From positions 145,098 to 209,097 of the forward strand of contig NZ_KB907552.1 in assembly GCF_000382125.1 (NCBI RefSeq): 64,000 nt of DNA, written 5' to 3'. The stretch comes from Eudoraea adriatica DSM 19308. GTDB lineage: Bacteria > Bacteroidota > Bacteroidia > Flavobacteriales > Flavobacteriaceae. Every line of letters starts with the position of its first letter. Within the stretch, counting starts at the first letter, position 1. The notes under the pieces are model-generated. The model worked only from the letters and a program-made list of their open reading frames with translations. It was not told the DNA's origin and searched no databases. Of this stretch, positions 1 through 7,855 are shown in pieces. A program made the translations under genes and the position numbers.

Positions 1-765
1 TTACTTCATTCAAATATTTTAGGCCAGGGTAAACCACTTATAATTCTACACGGTTTTTTGGGAATGTCGGATAATTGGAAAACGTTGGGTACCCAATATG
101 CCCAGCACGGTTATGAAGTTCATCTTTTGGATCAGCGAAATCATGGCAGGAGCTTTTGGTCTGAAGAGTTTAATTATACCATTCTTGCCGATGATTTGAA
201 GTACTATCTGGACTATCACGACTTATCAAAGGCCTGTATCCTGGGCCATTCCATGGGAGGCAAAACCGCAATGACCTTTGCTTGCAAGCATCCGGATTCT
301 GTAGATAAATTATTAGTTGCCGACATTGCTCCAAAATTTTATCCACCCCATCATCAGTATATCATTGATGCCTTAAAAACTTTACCCACAAACGAACTTA
401 CCTCCCGAAGTCAGGCCGATTTTCTTCTGGCGGAACACCTTCATGACTGGGGAATCAGGCAGTTTTTGTTAAAAAACCTCCATCGTACAGAAAAAGGAAA
501 ATTGGCATTTCGTTTTAACCTCAGCGTCCTGGCAGAAAAAATGGAAGAAATTGGCGAAGCACTGGGTCATACCGAATATTTTACCGGCCCTGCCTTATTT
601 CTGCGGGGCAGCAGATCAGAGTACATTACCCCTGAGGACCTGTCTCAGATTAAGCATCATTTTCCAAATGCCACGCTAGAAACTATTGATGACGCAGGGC
701 ATTGGTTACATGCAGAAAATCCGCAACAGTTTATTGAAAAATCCATGGTTTTTCTGAATAGTTAA
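1..765 (+). CDS. alpha/beta hydrolase (YbfF-like esterase), 5' end outside window
   Basis: The open frame runs in from base 1 without a start. The residues before the first in-window ATG (base 58) already encode the HGFLG oxyanion motif, so the gene begins upstream and the ATG at 58 is internal. The nucleophile elbow GHSMGG lies at about bases 244-261 and a late GHW motif near base 700 supplies the catalytic His. The cap and C-terminal order fit small YbfF/proline-iminopeptidase-like serine esterases of about 255 residues. The substrate cannot be told from sequence. It is a cytosolic protein with no signal peptide visible in the part present. Confidence 0.85.
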   Translation, partial: LLHSNILGQGKPLIILHGFLGMSDNWKTLGTQYAQHGYEVHLLDQRNHGRSFWSEEFNYTILADDLKYYLDYHDLSKACILGHSMGGKTAMTFACKHPDSVDKLLVADIAPKFYPPHHQYIIDALKTLPTNELTSRSQADFLLAEHLHDWGIRQFLLKNLHRTEKGKLAFRFNLSVLAEKMEEIGEALGHTEYFTGPALFLRGSRSEYITPEDLSQIKHHFPNATLETIDDAGHWLHAENPQQFIEKSMVFLNS

Positions 766-848
766 AAAAAGGCAGACCTGCCAGATAATGATCCTCCGGA
801 TCTAAGAACTTGTTTACATGTGAAATAACAAAAAATATAACTATTTTT

Positions 849-883
849 AATGGCGTCAATGCATACTGACGCTATTTTTATTT
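849..883 (+). terminator. rho-independent terminator
   Basis: A stem GCGTCA (853-858) pairs with TGACGC (867-872), extended outward by G-U and A-T pairs. The loop is 8 nt and the stem is followed by TATTTTTATTT. It sits after the upstream hydrolase gene and just before the small membrane protein gene at 903. Confidence 0.65.
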
Positions 884-902
884 AACCTAAAGACCAAAAC
901 AA

Positions 903-1244
903 ATGAAACTTATTGTTCGAATTTTATTGAGTGCCCTTGCAGTTGTAATATTGTCAAATGTGCTGCCCGGCGTTGGAGTCGACTCCTATACTACGGCGAT
1001 TATCGTGGCCATTGTATTGGGCCTTCTAAATTTTGTCGTAAAGCCTATTCTTATAATTCTTACCTTGCCCATAACCATACTAACACTGGGATTGTTCTTA
1101 CTGATTATTAACGCCCTGATTATTCTGCTCGCAGACAAATTTGTGTCCGGGTTTACTGTCGATACTATCTGGTGGGCGCTACTGTTTAGCCTGCTTTTGA
1201 CCTTCCTGGAATCTATCTTTTTCTCATTTTTAAAAGAGGATTAA
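903..1244 (+). CDS. phage holin family protein (four-helix membrane protein)
   Basis: A 113-residue, almost wholly hydrophobic protein with four predicted membrane helices (about residues 5-22, 30-48, 52-77 and 88-108). It carries the KPILIILTLPITILTLG core typical of the mycobacterial-type holin superfamily IV (DUF/YvlD-like). Despite the name, the family is chromosomal and widespread, and no phage genes lie nearby. The role is unknown, with an envelope function likely. It is monocistronic between a terminator and the tig promoter. Confidence 0.8.
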   Translation: MKLIVRILLSALAVVILSNVLPGVGVDSYTTAIIVAIVLGLLNFVVKPILIILTLPITILTLGLFLLIINALIILLADKFVSGFTVDTIWWALLFSLLLTFLESIFFSFLKED

Positions 1245-1284
1245 ATTTCCTTATATAAGAATTGATAATCAGCTATTTAAAAAC

Positions 1285-1315
1285 TTGTCCCGGTTTATAA
1301 AATATCCTATTTTTG
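1285..1315 (+). promoter_or_regulatory. Bacteroidetes-type promoter of tig
   Basis: TTG at 1285-1287 and TATTTTTG at 1308-1315 are separated by 20 nt. They match the TTG / TAnnTTTG housekeeping promoter pattern of Bacteroidetes. The expected start of transcription is about 25 nt before the tig ATG. Confidence 0.65.
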
Positions 1316-1347
1316 CATCCCATTTTAGAAAGCAAATAGAGATATAA

Positions 1348-2670
1348 ATGAATATTCAGAAAGAGCAGATAGACGAGTTAAATGCTATTGTTAAGGTAGC
1401 AATAACTAAAGATGACTATAGTGACAAGGTAGATAAAATTCTTAAGGATTATAAAAAACAGGCCAATATTCCAGGATTCAGGAAAGGCCAGGTTCCTATG
1501 GGATTAATCAAAAAACAATATGGCAAAGCCGTCCTGGTTGACGAAGTAAATAAGCTTTTGCAGGATAACCTTAACAAATATCTTACCGAAGAAAAATTAG
1601 ATGTCCTTGGAAATCCACTTCCAAAACAACAAGATAATTTCAATTGGGAGGCAGAAGATTTTTCTTTTGAATTTGAATTAGGCCTCGCCCCTAATTTTGA
1701 GGTATCCTTAAAGACAAAAAAGCCGGTTACGCACTATAAAATTGTAGCCGATAAGAAGATGATAGATGAACAGGTTGAGCGTATCAGAAAACAGTACGGA
1801 AAACTTATCAGCAAATCTGAAGCAGGAAAGAACGATGAGCTTACAGGTACTTTTCGCAATGAAGGAGAGGAAATAGACAATAAGTCCACTCTTGAAATGT
1901 CTAAACTGAAAAGCAAAAAAGCCATTAACAGTCTTATCGGGAAAAAAGCGGGAGATACCGTTGTTTTGAAAACAAAAGGCCTTTTTGAAGAAGACTACTT
2001 ATTATCAGGAGCTTTAGGAATTCAGAGAGACCAGGCAGCAAAACTCAATATAGAAGTTAGTTTTACGATAGAGGAAATAAATGAGAGGGAGTCTGCAAAT
2101 TTAGATCAGGACTTATTTGACAAGTTATTTGGTAAAGATGTCATCAAATCGGAAAAAGATCTGAGAGATAGAATTAAAGAAGATTCGGAGAAACAATTTG
2201 AACAACAGTCAGATCAAAAATTATTAAATGATATTACCGAAAGACTAATAGAAACCATAAAATTTGATCTTCCAACCGGGTTTCTTAAAAAATGGATTCA
2301 GACTACAGGAGAAAAGTCCCTTACGGAAGAAGAGGCCAATGATGAGTATGAAAAATCTGAAAAAGGATTGCGCTATCAATTAATTGAAGGCAAAATCATT
2401 AAGGATAATGGAATTGAAATTCAATTTGACGAATTGAAAGAATTTGCCAAAGGTTTTATTAAGTCGCAAATGGCACAATACGGCCAGTTAAATCCGCAGG
2501 AAGAAGAACTTGACAATATTGCTGCCAGAGTTATGAGCAACCAGGAGGAAGTGAAAAGGTTATCCGAACAGCTGATGAGTCAAAAGTTACTTACACTTTA
2601 TAAGGAAAAGGCAAATTTGAAGAAGAAGGAAGTTACCTATGACAATTTTGTGAAAGAGGTTTACGGTTAG
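1348..2670 (+). CDS. tig: trigger factor
   Basis: A ribosome-associated folding chaperone and prolyl isomerase-like protein of 440 residues, the usual length. The N-terminal ribosome-binding domain carries the signature loop GFRKGQVPMGLIKKQYG at about residues 43-59. The PPIase-like middle domain is degenerate (about 150-250), as is common in Bacteroidetes, and the helical C-terminal domain follows (about 260-430). The order tig-clpP-clpX is the conserved protein-quality-control cluster. Its own promoter lies upstream and a strong terminator downstream, so it is probably transcribed apart from clpP. Confidence 0.96.
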   Translation: MNIQKEQIDELNAIVKVAITKDDYSDKVDKILKDYKKQANIPGFRKGQVPMGLIKKQYGKAVLVDEVNKLLQDNLNKYLTEEKLDVLGNPLPKQQDNFNWEAEDFSFEFELGLAPNFEVSLKTKKPVTHYKIVADKKMIDEQVERIRKQYGKLISKSEAGKNDELTGTFRNEGEEIDNKSTLEMSKLKSKKAINSLIGKKAGDTVVLKTKGLFEEDYLLSGALGIQRDQAAKLNIEVSFTIEEINERESANLDQDLFDKLFGKDVIKSEKDLRDRIKEDSEKQFEQQSDQKLLNDITERLIETIKFDLPTGFLKKWIQTTGEKSLTEEEANDEYEKSEKGLRYQLIEGKIIKDNGIEIQFDELKEFAKGFIKSQMAQYGQLNPQEEELDNIAARVMSNQEEVKRLSEQLMSQKLLTLYKEKANLKKKEVTYDNFVKEVYG

Positions 2671-2698
2671 AATTCAAAAATAAATTAAGTATCTTTAC

Positions 2699-2734
2699 GG
2701 TGCCGAAAGCAGTAATTTCGGCACCTTTTTTTTT
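2699..2734 (+). terminator. rho-independent terminator of tig
   Basis: A perfect 10-bp stem, GGTGCCGAAA (2699-2708) with TTTCGGCACC (2716-2725), has a 7-nt loop and is followed by nine T. It lies 28 bp after the tig stop codon and 21 bp before clpP. Confidence 0.92.
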
Positions 2735-2755
2735 AAAAAAAACATCATTATTTAT

Positions 2756-3436
2756 ATGGATTTCGGAAAAGAATTTCAAAATTATGCCATTAAAGACCAG
2801 GGCATTAACAGCATGTACTATGAGCGTATTATTAGTAGTATGTATCCGGTTAACATGACACCAAACATTATTGAGGAAAGGCAGCTGAATGCAATTGCAA
2901 TGGATGTTTTCTCCAGACTTATGATGGATCGTATTATTTTTTTGGGAACAGGAATTAATGACCAGGTCGCAAATATTGTGCAGGCACAATTACTTTTTCT
3001 GGCGAGTGCAGATTCATCAAAAGATATTCAGATTTACATAAACTCTCCCGGAGGTAGTGTCTATGCAGGTCTTGGTATTTACGATACCATGCAGTTTATT
3101 AAACCCGATGTGGCTACAATCTGCACAGGAATGGCAGCTTCCATGGCTGCAGTTCTGTTGTGTGCAGGGGAAAAAGGCAAACGCAGTGGTTTAACCCATT
3201 CCAGGGTTATGATTCACCAACCGATGTCCGGAGCACAGGGGCAGGCAAGTGACATAGAGATTGCCGCCAATGAAGTACTTAAAATTAAGGATGAATTATA
3301 CCAAATTATATCTAAACACTCAGGTCAAAAATTTGAGAAGGTCTATGAAGATAGCGATCGGGATTATTGGATGAAGGCTCAGGAAGCGAAGGATTATGGT
3401 ATGATAGATGAAATATTGGAAAGGGATAAGGATTAA
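2756..3436 (+). CDS. clpP: ATP-dependent Clp protease proteolytic subunit
   Basis: A serine peptidase of 226 residues that forms the tetradecameric barrel fed by ClpX. The catalytic triad is visible as Ser129 (GMAASMAA), His154 (HQPMSG) and Asp203 (DSDRDYW). The Ser-His and His-Asp spacings of 25 and 49 equal those of E. coli ClpP. The N-terminal extension of about 25 residues before the core is usual for this phylum and may be processed. clpX follows after 96 bp in the same direction. Confidence 0.96.
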   Translation: MDFGKEFQNYAIKDQGINSMYYERIISSMYPVNMTPNIIEERQLNAIAMDVFSRLMMDRIIFLGTGINDQVANIVQAQLLFLASADSSKDIQIYINSPGGSVYAGLGIYDTMQFIKPDVATICTGMAASMAAVLLCAGEKGKRSGLTHSRVMIHQPMSGAQGQASDIEIAANEVLKIKDELYQIISKHSGQKFEKVYEDSDRDYWMKAQEAKDYGMIDEILERDKD

Positions 3437-3532
3437 TTTCGACGAAATACCAACATTTATAGTGTTATAGGTATATTTTAATGAACCAAAATAGCTTTTG
3501 TTTCGTTATTGTTTAGAAATCTAGTATAAGTT

Positions 3533-4768
3533 ATGGCAAAGGAAAATCTGGAATGTTCTTTTTGTGGAAGAAAAAAACCCGAGACAAATCTCTTGATAGC
3601 AGGTTTGGATGCGCATATTTGTGACAGATGTATAGAGCAGGCCCATGGGATAGTTGCGGAAGAATCAAAGCAATCAAAGAATGATGACCTCTCTTCTGAA
3701 CTTATCCTAAAAAAACCGGTTGAAATAAAAGATTTTCTGGACACCTATATCATTGGTCAGAAACGCACAAAGAAGGTGCTTTCCGTAGCAGTGTATAATC
3801 ATTATAAAAGACTCCTGCAACCGCGTTCCAAAGAGGATGAAATAGAGATTCAAAAAAGCAATATTGTAATGGTTGGTCAAACCGGCACCGGCAAAACACT
3901 AATGGCCAAAACCATTGCAAAAATGCTTAATGTACCACTGGCTATTGTTGATGCAACTGTATTAACCGAGGCGGGTTATGTAGGTGAAGATGTGGAAAGT
4001 ATCCTGACACGACTTTTACAGGCTGCAGATTACAGCCTGGAAAAAGCGGAGAGAGGCATTGTTTTTATTGACGAGCTTGACAAAATTGCCCGAAAAAGCG
4101 ATAATCCTTCAATTACCCGTGATGTTTCCGGTGAAGGTGTGCAACAGGGATTACTTAAATTATTGGAGGGAACCGTGGTAAATGTGCCGCCCAAAGGCGG
4201 AAGAAAACATCCCGATCAAAAATTCATAGAAGTAAATACAGAAAATATCCTGTTTATCGCGGGAGGTGCTTTTGATGGGATAGAGCGAATTATAACCAAA
4301 CGATTAAATATGCAGGCTATTGGCTATAGTGCAGCTAAAAAAGAAGATAGTCTGGATAATTCGAATGTACTGCAATATATCATACCAAAAGATCTAAAAG
4401 AATTTGGGCTAATTCCGGAAATAATTGGAAGATTGCCAGTCCTTACACATATGAATCCTCTGGACCAAAAAGCACTAAGAGCTATTTTAACTGAGCCTAA
4501 AAACGCTATTATAAAACAGTATGAAAAATTATTTGCCATGGATGGCATTAATTTTAAGATTACAGATCAGGCATTGGACTACATTGTGGAAAAAGCAGTG
4601 GAATATAAGCTAGGGGCCAGGGGTCTAAGATCTTTATGCGAAGCAGTTTTTACCGATGCAATGTTTGAGCTACCCAGCACTGATGAAACAGAATTCAAGG
4701 TTACTAAACCTTATGCAGAGAATAAGTTGTCCTTTGAAACCATCAAGAAACTAAAGGCAGTTTCTTGA
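3533..4768 (+). CDS. clpX: ATP-dependent Clp protease ATP-binding subunit ClpX
   Basis: An AAA+ unfoldase of 411 residues that delivers substrates to ClpP. The N-terminal zinc-binding domain has Cys8, Cys11, Cys30 and Cys33. Walker A GQTGTGKT is at 115-122, pore loop GYVG at 148-151, and a Walker B/DELDK motif lies near 183. The ClpP-docking loop reads IGY rather than the IGF of E. coli. The last 26 bases overlap the 3' end of the convergent hydrolase-like gene. Confidence 0.96.
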   Translation: MAKENLECSFCGRKKPETNLLIAGLDAHICDRCIEQAHGIVAEESKQSKNDDLSSELILKKPVEIKDFLDTYIIGQKRTKKVLSVAVYNHYKRLLQPRSKEDEIEIQKSNIVMVGQTGTGKTLMAKTIAKMLNVPLAIVDATVLTEAGYVGEDVESILTRLLQAADYSLEKAERGIVFIDELDKIARKSDNPSITRDVSGEGVQQGLLKLLEGTVVNVPPKGGRKHPDQKFIEVNTENILFIAGGAFDGIERIITKRLNMQAIGYSAAKKEDSLDNSNVLQYIIPKDLKEFGLIPEIIGRLPVLTHMNPLDQKALRAILTEPKNAIIKQYEKLFAMDGINFKITDQALDYIVEKAVEYKLGARGLRSLCEAVFTDAMFELPSTDETEFKVTKPYAENKLSFETIKKLKAVS

Positions 4769-5309
4769 AACTAAGTGTGTTTTTTAACAGGCCTTGCAGC
4801 AAATTCAGACTTACCTTTTGAATTATTTTGTCGTCACTATATAATTCCCTGCCGAAGTTCGGGACAATTTCCATGTTTACATCCAATTCAGAAGCCCATT
4901 TAGCAGTCGGCTTGTCCCTGTGATATTCGCCAAAAAGTAAATTTACCTTACATTCTGGTTTTTCGTTTTGCATATGGAGGCTTAAAGGGGATATTGCGGT
5001 TAGTGACTTCATTGGCAGACCTCGTAATGCGGCATTCCAGGCTATAGTGCCACCTGCACAAAAAGTGAGGTAATGACTTTCTTCTCTCTCTTTGGATAAA
5101 AGTTGAGCCAATGCTATATTCATGCCTCCTTTGGAAAACGCTTCACAGACATTTTCAGGGGTATAGTCAGAAAGTTTTATATCGGAAAGTTGAAGACTAT
5201 CGTAAAAAACAATATCAAAATATTGTTGCAAATAGCCTAAATAAGACGTAATCCATAATCCCTTTTTTGCGCCCCACATGTCGGATAAAACAACCAGTCG
5301 TTCAGCCAT
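4743..5309 (-). CDS. alpha/beta-hydrolase-fold protein with Cys at the nucleophile position
   Basis: A 188-residue protein starting MAERLVVLSDMWG. Alternating strands and a nucleophile-elbow-like segment, LTFCAGGT, suggest an alpha/beta hydrolase fold. Cys84 sits where the catalytic Ser normally is, and the first glycine of GxSxG is replaced by Thr/Phe. It could be a Cys-dependent hydrolase (dienelactone-hydrolase style) or an inactive relative. There is no signal peptide, so it is probably cytosolic. Its 3' end overlaps clpX tail to tail by 26 bp, so the transcripts would be antisense there. I cannot name the family with confidence. Confidence 0.7.
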   Translation of the reverse strand: MAERLVVLSDMWGAKKGLWITSYLGYLQQYFDIVFYDSLQLSDIKLSDYTPENVCEAFSKGGMNIALAQLLSKEREESHYLTFCAGGTIAWNAALRGLPMKSLTAISPLSLHMQNEKPECKVNLLFGEYHRDKPTAKWASELDVNMEIVPNFGRELYSDDKIIQKVSLNLLQGLLKNTLSFKKLPLVS

Positions 5310-5466
5310 AAATGTGATATTTATTAATAATCAGGTTAAGTTAGGGGATGCAAATTGACCATTAATAATCTATTTCCGGAATTTTTTGGATTAATTGGTG
5401 TATTTCATCGATATAGTAGCATAATAAGTAGTATCCTGAGGAAATTAAAGGTAATCAATCAGGTTT

Positions 5467-6981
5467 TTAGCTATTCATTTCCAATAACTCATCCACATAG
5501 ATCCTCTCATTGGACAGTCTTGGAATTTTATGCTGTCCGCCAAGTTTTCCTTTAGACTTTAACCAGTCATAGAAAAGGTTTCTTCTGGCTATATGAACTT
5601 TGGGCATTTTTAATGTCATATTATTGTATCGCTTTGCCTCATAATCAGAATTTAAAGATTTAAGAGCATTGTCCAATACTTCTGTAAAATATTGAATTTC
5701 TTCCGGAGTTTTTCGGAATTCAATGATCCATTCATGCGCCCCTTTTTCATTTTGTGACATAAAAATGGGTGCTGCGGTATAATCCATTATTTCCGCACCG
5801 GTCTTCTGACAACTATTTTTGAGTGCCTCTTCAGCATTTTCAATGATAAGTTCCTCACCGAAAGCATTAATATGGTGTTTTGTTCTTCCTGTAACCTTTA
5901 TCCTATAGGGATTGGTAGAAGTAAAACGAATAGTATCTCCTATTGAATAGCGCCATAGTCCGGAATTTGTCGTAATTATAATGGCATAATTCTGATTCTT
6001 TTCTACCTCCCATAGCGGAATTACTTTCTGATCCGGATTTCCATAGGATTCCATTGGAATAAATTCGTAAAAAATCCCATAATCGAGCATTAACAATAAG
6101 TCATCTGCATTATTCCGGTCCTGAATGGCAAAAAATCCTTCAGAGGCATTATAAATCTCATAATAGTTGAAATTCCCCTTTGGAAGCAGATTATGGTATT
6201 GCTCCAGATAGGGGTTAAAACTTACACCTCCATGAAAGTAGACTTCAAGATTTTCCCATACCTCAAACAAATTATCCTTCCCTGTTTCTTCCAGTACCTT
6301 ATTTAAGAGAACCAACATCCAGGAAGGAACACCAGCTAAACTGGTAACGTTTTCCTGTATGCTTTCCTGTATAATGGCATTCATTTTAGTTTCCCATTCG
6401 CTCATAAGAGAAACCCTGCTGCTGGGGGTACTGCTCAGCTCTGCCCAAAAGGGCATGTTATCAATCAAAATAGCCGAAAGATCGCCAAAAAATGTACCGT
6501 TATCTTCATATAGCTCCTTGCTGCCTCCCAAGCGAAGACTTTTACCCGTAAACAACTGAGAATTCTCATTATTATTTAAATAGAGACATAATAAGTCCTT
6601 GCCCGATTTATAATGGCAATCTTCTAACGCCTCTGCACTTACAGGGATAAATTTGCTTTTGGCATTGGTAGTTCCACTACTCTTTGCAAACCACTTAATT
6701 GCTGTAGGCCAAAAAATGTTTTGCTCACCTCTTCTGGTACGCTCTATTAAAGGTTCTAATTCCTCATAGGTAACAATAGGAATGCGTTCAGCAAAAGCCT
6801 TATAGCTTGTAATTGAATCAAATTTGTGTTCTCTACCAATCTTTGTGTCTTCAGCAATTCCCAACAATTGAAATAAAACCTCCTCCTGTACTTCTGCAGG
6901 GTACTTAAGAAATAGTTCTATCTGGTGATAGCGCTTTTTCAAAAGCCATGAAGCAATAGAATTAAATAAAGGTATTGGCAT
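5467..6981 (-). CDS. GH3 auxin-responsive-promoter family protein (acyl-adenylating fold)
   Basis: A 504-residue member of the bacterial GH3 family, related to plant acyl-amido synthetases of the ANL-like fold. The glycine/serine-rich ATP-binding stretch FAKSSGTTNAKSKFIPV lies at about residues 103-119, with YNASEGFF near 280 and YSIGDTIRF near 345. The bacterial substrate is unknown. It is divergent from the DUF2797 gene. The 79-bp gap contains TAACTTTAG on the minus strand (7023-7015), a plausible promoter element. Confidence 0.85.
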   Translation of the reverse strand: MPIPLFNSIASWLLKKRYHQIELFLKYPAEVQEEVLFQLLGIAEDTKIGREHKFDSITSYKAFAERIPIVTYEELEPLIERTRRGEQNIFWPTAIKWFAKSSGTTNAKSKFIPVSAEALEDCHYKSGKDLLCLYLNNNENSQLFTGKSLRLGGSKELYEDNGTFFGDLSAILIDNMPFWAELSSTPSSRVSLMSEWETKMNAIIQESIQENVTSLAGVPSWMLVLLNKVLEETGKDNLFEVWENLEVYFHGGVSFNPYLEQYHNLLPKGNFNYYEIYNASEGFFAIQDRNNADDLLLMLDYGIFYEFIPMESYGNPDQKVIPLWEVEKNQNYAIIITTNSGLWRYSIGDTIRFTSTNPYRIKVTGRTKHHINAFGEELIIENAEEALKNSCQKTGAEIMDYTAAPIFMSQNEKGAHEWIIEFRKTPEEIQYFTEVLDNALKSLNSDYEAKRYNNMTLKMPKVHIARRNLFYDWLKSKGKLGGQHKIPRLSNERIYVDELLEMNS

Positions 6982-7060
6982 TTTTGGGTATCTTTAGTGA
7001 CTTAATCCTAACGGCTAAAGTTAGTATTTTCAATTGAATTTTTAACAAAAATCACGTTTC

Positions 7061-7855
7061 ATGCTTTACGAAGGTGTATTGCGCAAGATGCAATCTGAAA
7101 TGGGCAACCCTATTCAGTATTATCTGATATTTAAGGAAGATTTTTTAAATGTCAATCAGGTGCTGGACAAAGAATTACAATTGCGTTTTATAAAATACCA
7201 GTGCCTGAATTGTGGTGAAGACAAGCCTGTTTTCAGGCAGGGTTTTTGTCAAACGTGTTTTTTTGAAACTCCTGCCGCCGGCGATTGGATAATGCGACCA
7301 GAACTGAGTACGGCCCATTTGGATAAGGAGGACCGGGATTTGGAATATGAAAAAAAAGTGCAGTTGCAACCTCATATAGTCTATCTGGCAAATTCCAGTA
7401 ATGTAAAGGTAGGCGTTACAAGGAAATCACAGATCCCTACCAGATGGATTGATCAGGGAGCACATGAGGCCATCGAAATTGTTGAGGTCCCCAACCGCTA
7501 TTTGGCCGGCATAACGGAACTCGCCTTAAAAGAACATGTCAGCGACAAAACTAATTGGCGTAAAATGCTAACAAATACTTTGGAAGACGTAGATTTGATT
7601 GAATGGCGAAACAAGTTAAGGCAATACATCCCCGATGAAGCTGTTGCTTATTATATAGAAAATAATCAGGAAACCCATATGAAGTTTCCGGTTCTTCAAT
7701 ATCCGGTAAAAGTAAAAAGCCTTAATCTCCAAAAAACAAAGGTATATAAAGGCATTCTCAAAGGAATAAAGGGACAATACTTATTATTTGAAGATAATAC
7801 TGTGCTTAATGTTCGGGGCAATGAGGGTTTGTATGTAAGTCTCGGAATCAGTTAA
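7061..7855 (+). CDS. DUF2797 domain protein (zinc-ribbon)
   Basis: A 264-residue protein with a four-cysteine zinc ribbon (Cys48, Cys51, Cys63, Cys66; CLNCGE ... CQTC). It is followed by the conserved DUF2797 core HIVYLANSSNVKVGVTRK and RWIDQGA at about residues 107-140. That segment resembles a GIY-YIG-like motif, but no function has been established. It is soluble, with no signal peptide. Its last 8 bases overlap the convergent AsmA-type gene. Confidence 0.85.
   Translation: MLYEGVLRKMQSEMGNPIQYYLIFKEDFLNVNQVLDKELQLRFIKYQCLNCGEDKPVFRQGFCQTCFFETPAAGDWIMRPELSTAHLDKEDRDLEYEKKVQLQPHIVYLANSSNVKVGVTRKSQIPTRWIDQGAHEAIEIVEVPNRYLAGITELALKEHVSDKTNWRKMLTNTLEDVDLIEWRNKLRQYIPDEAVAYYIENNQETHMKFPVLQYPVKVKSLNLQKTKVYKGILKGIKGQYLLFEDNTVLNVRGNEGLYVSLGIS

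Noticed and set aside
903..1244. Prophage remnant suggested by the holin name
   Set aside because: The family is a common chromosomal membrane protein and no phage structural, lysis or integrase genes are near.
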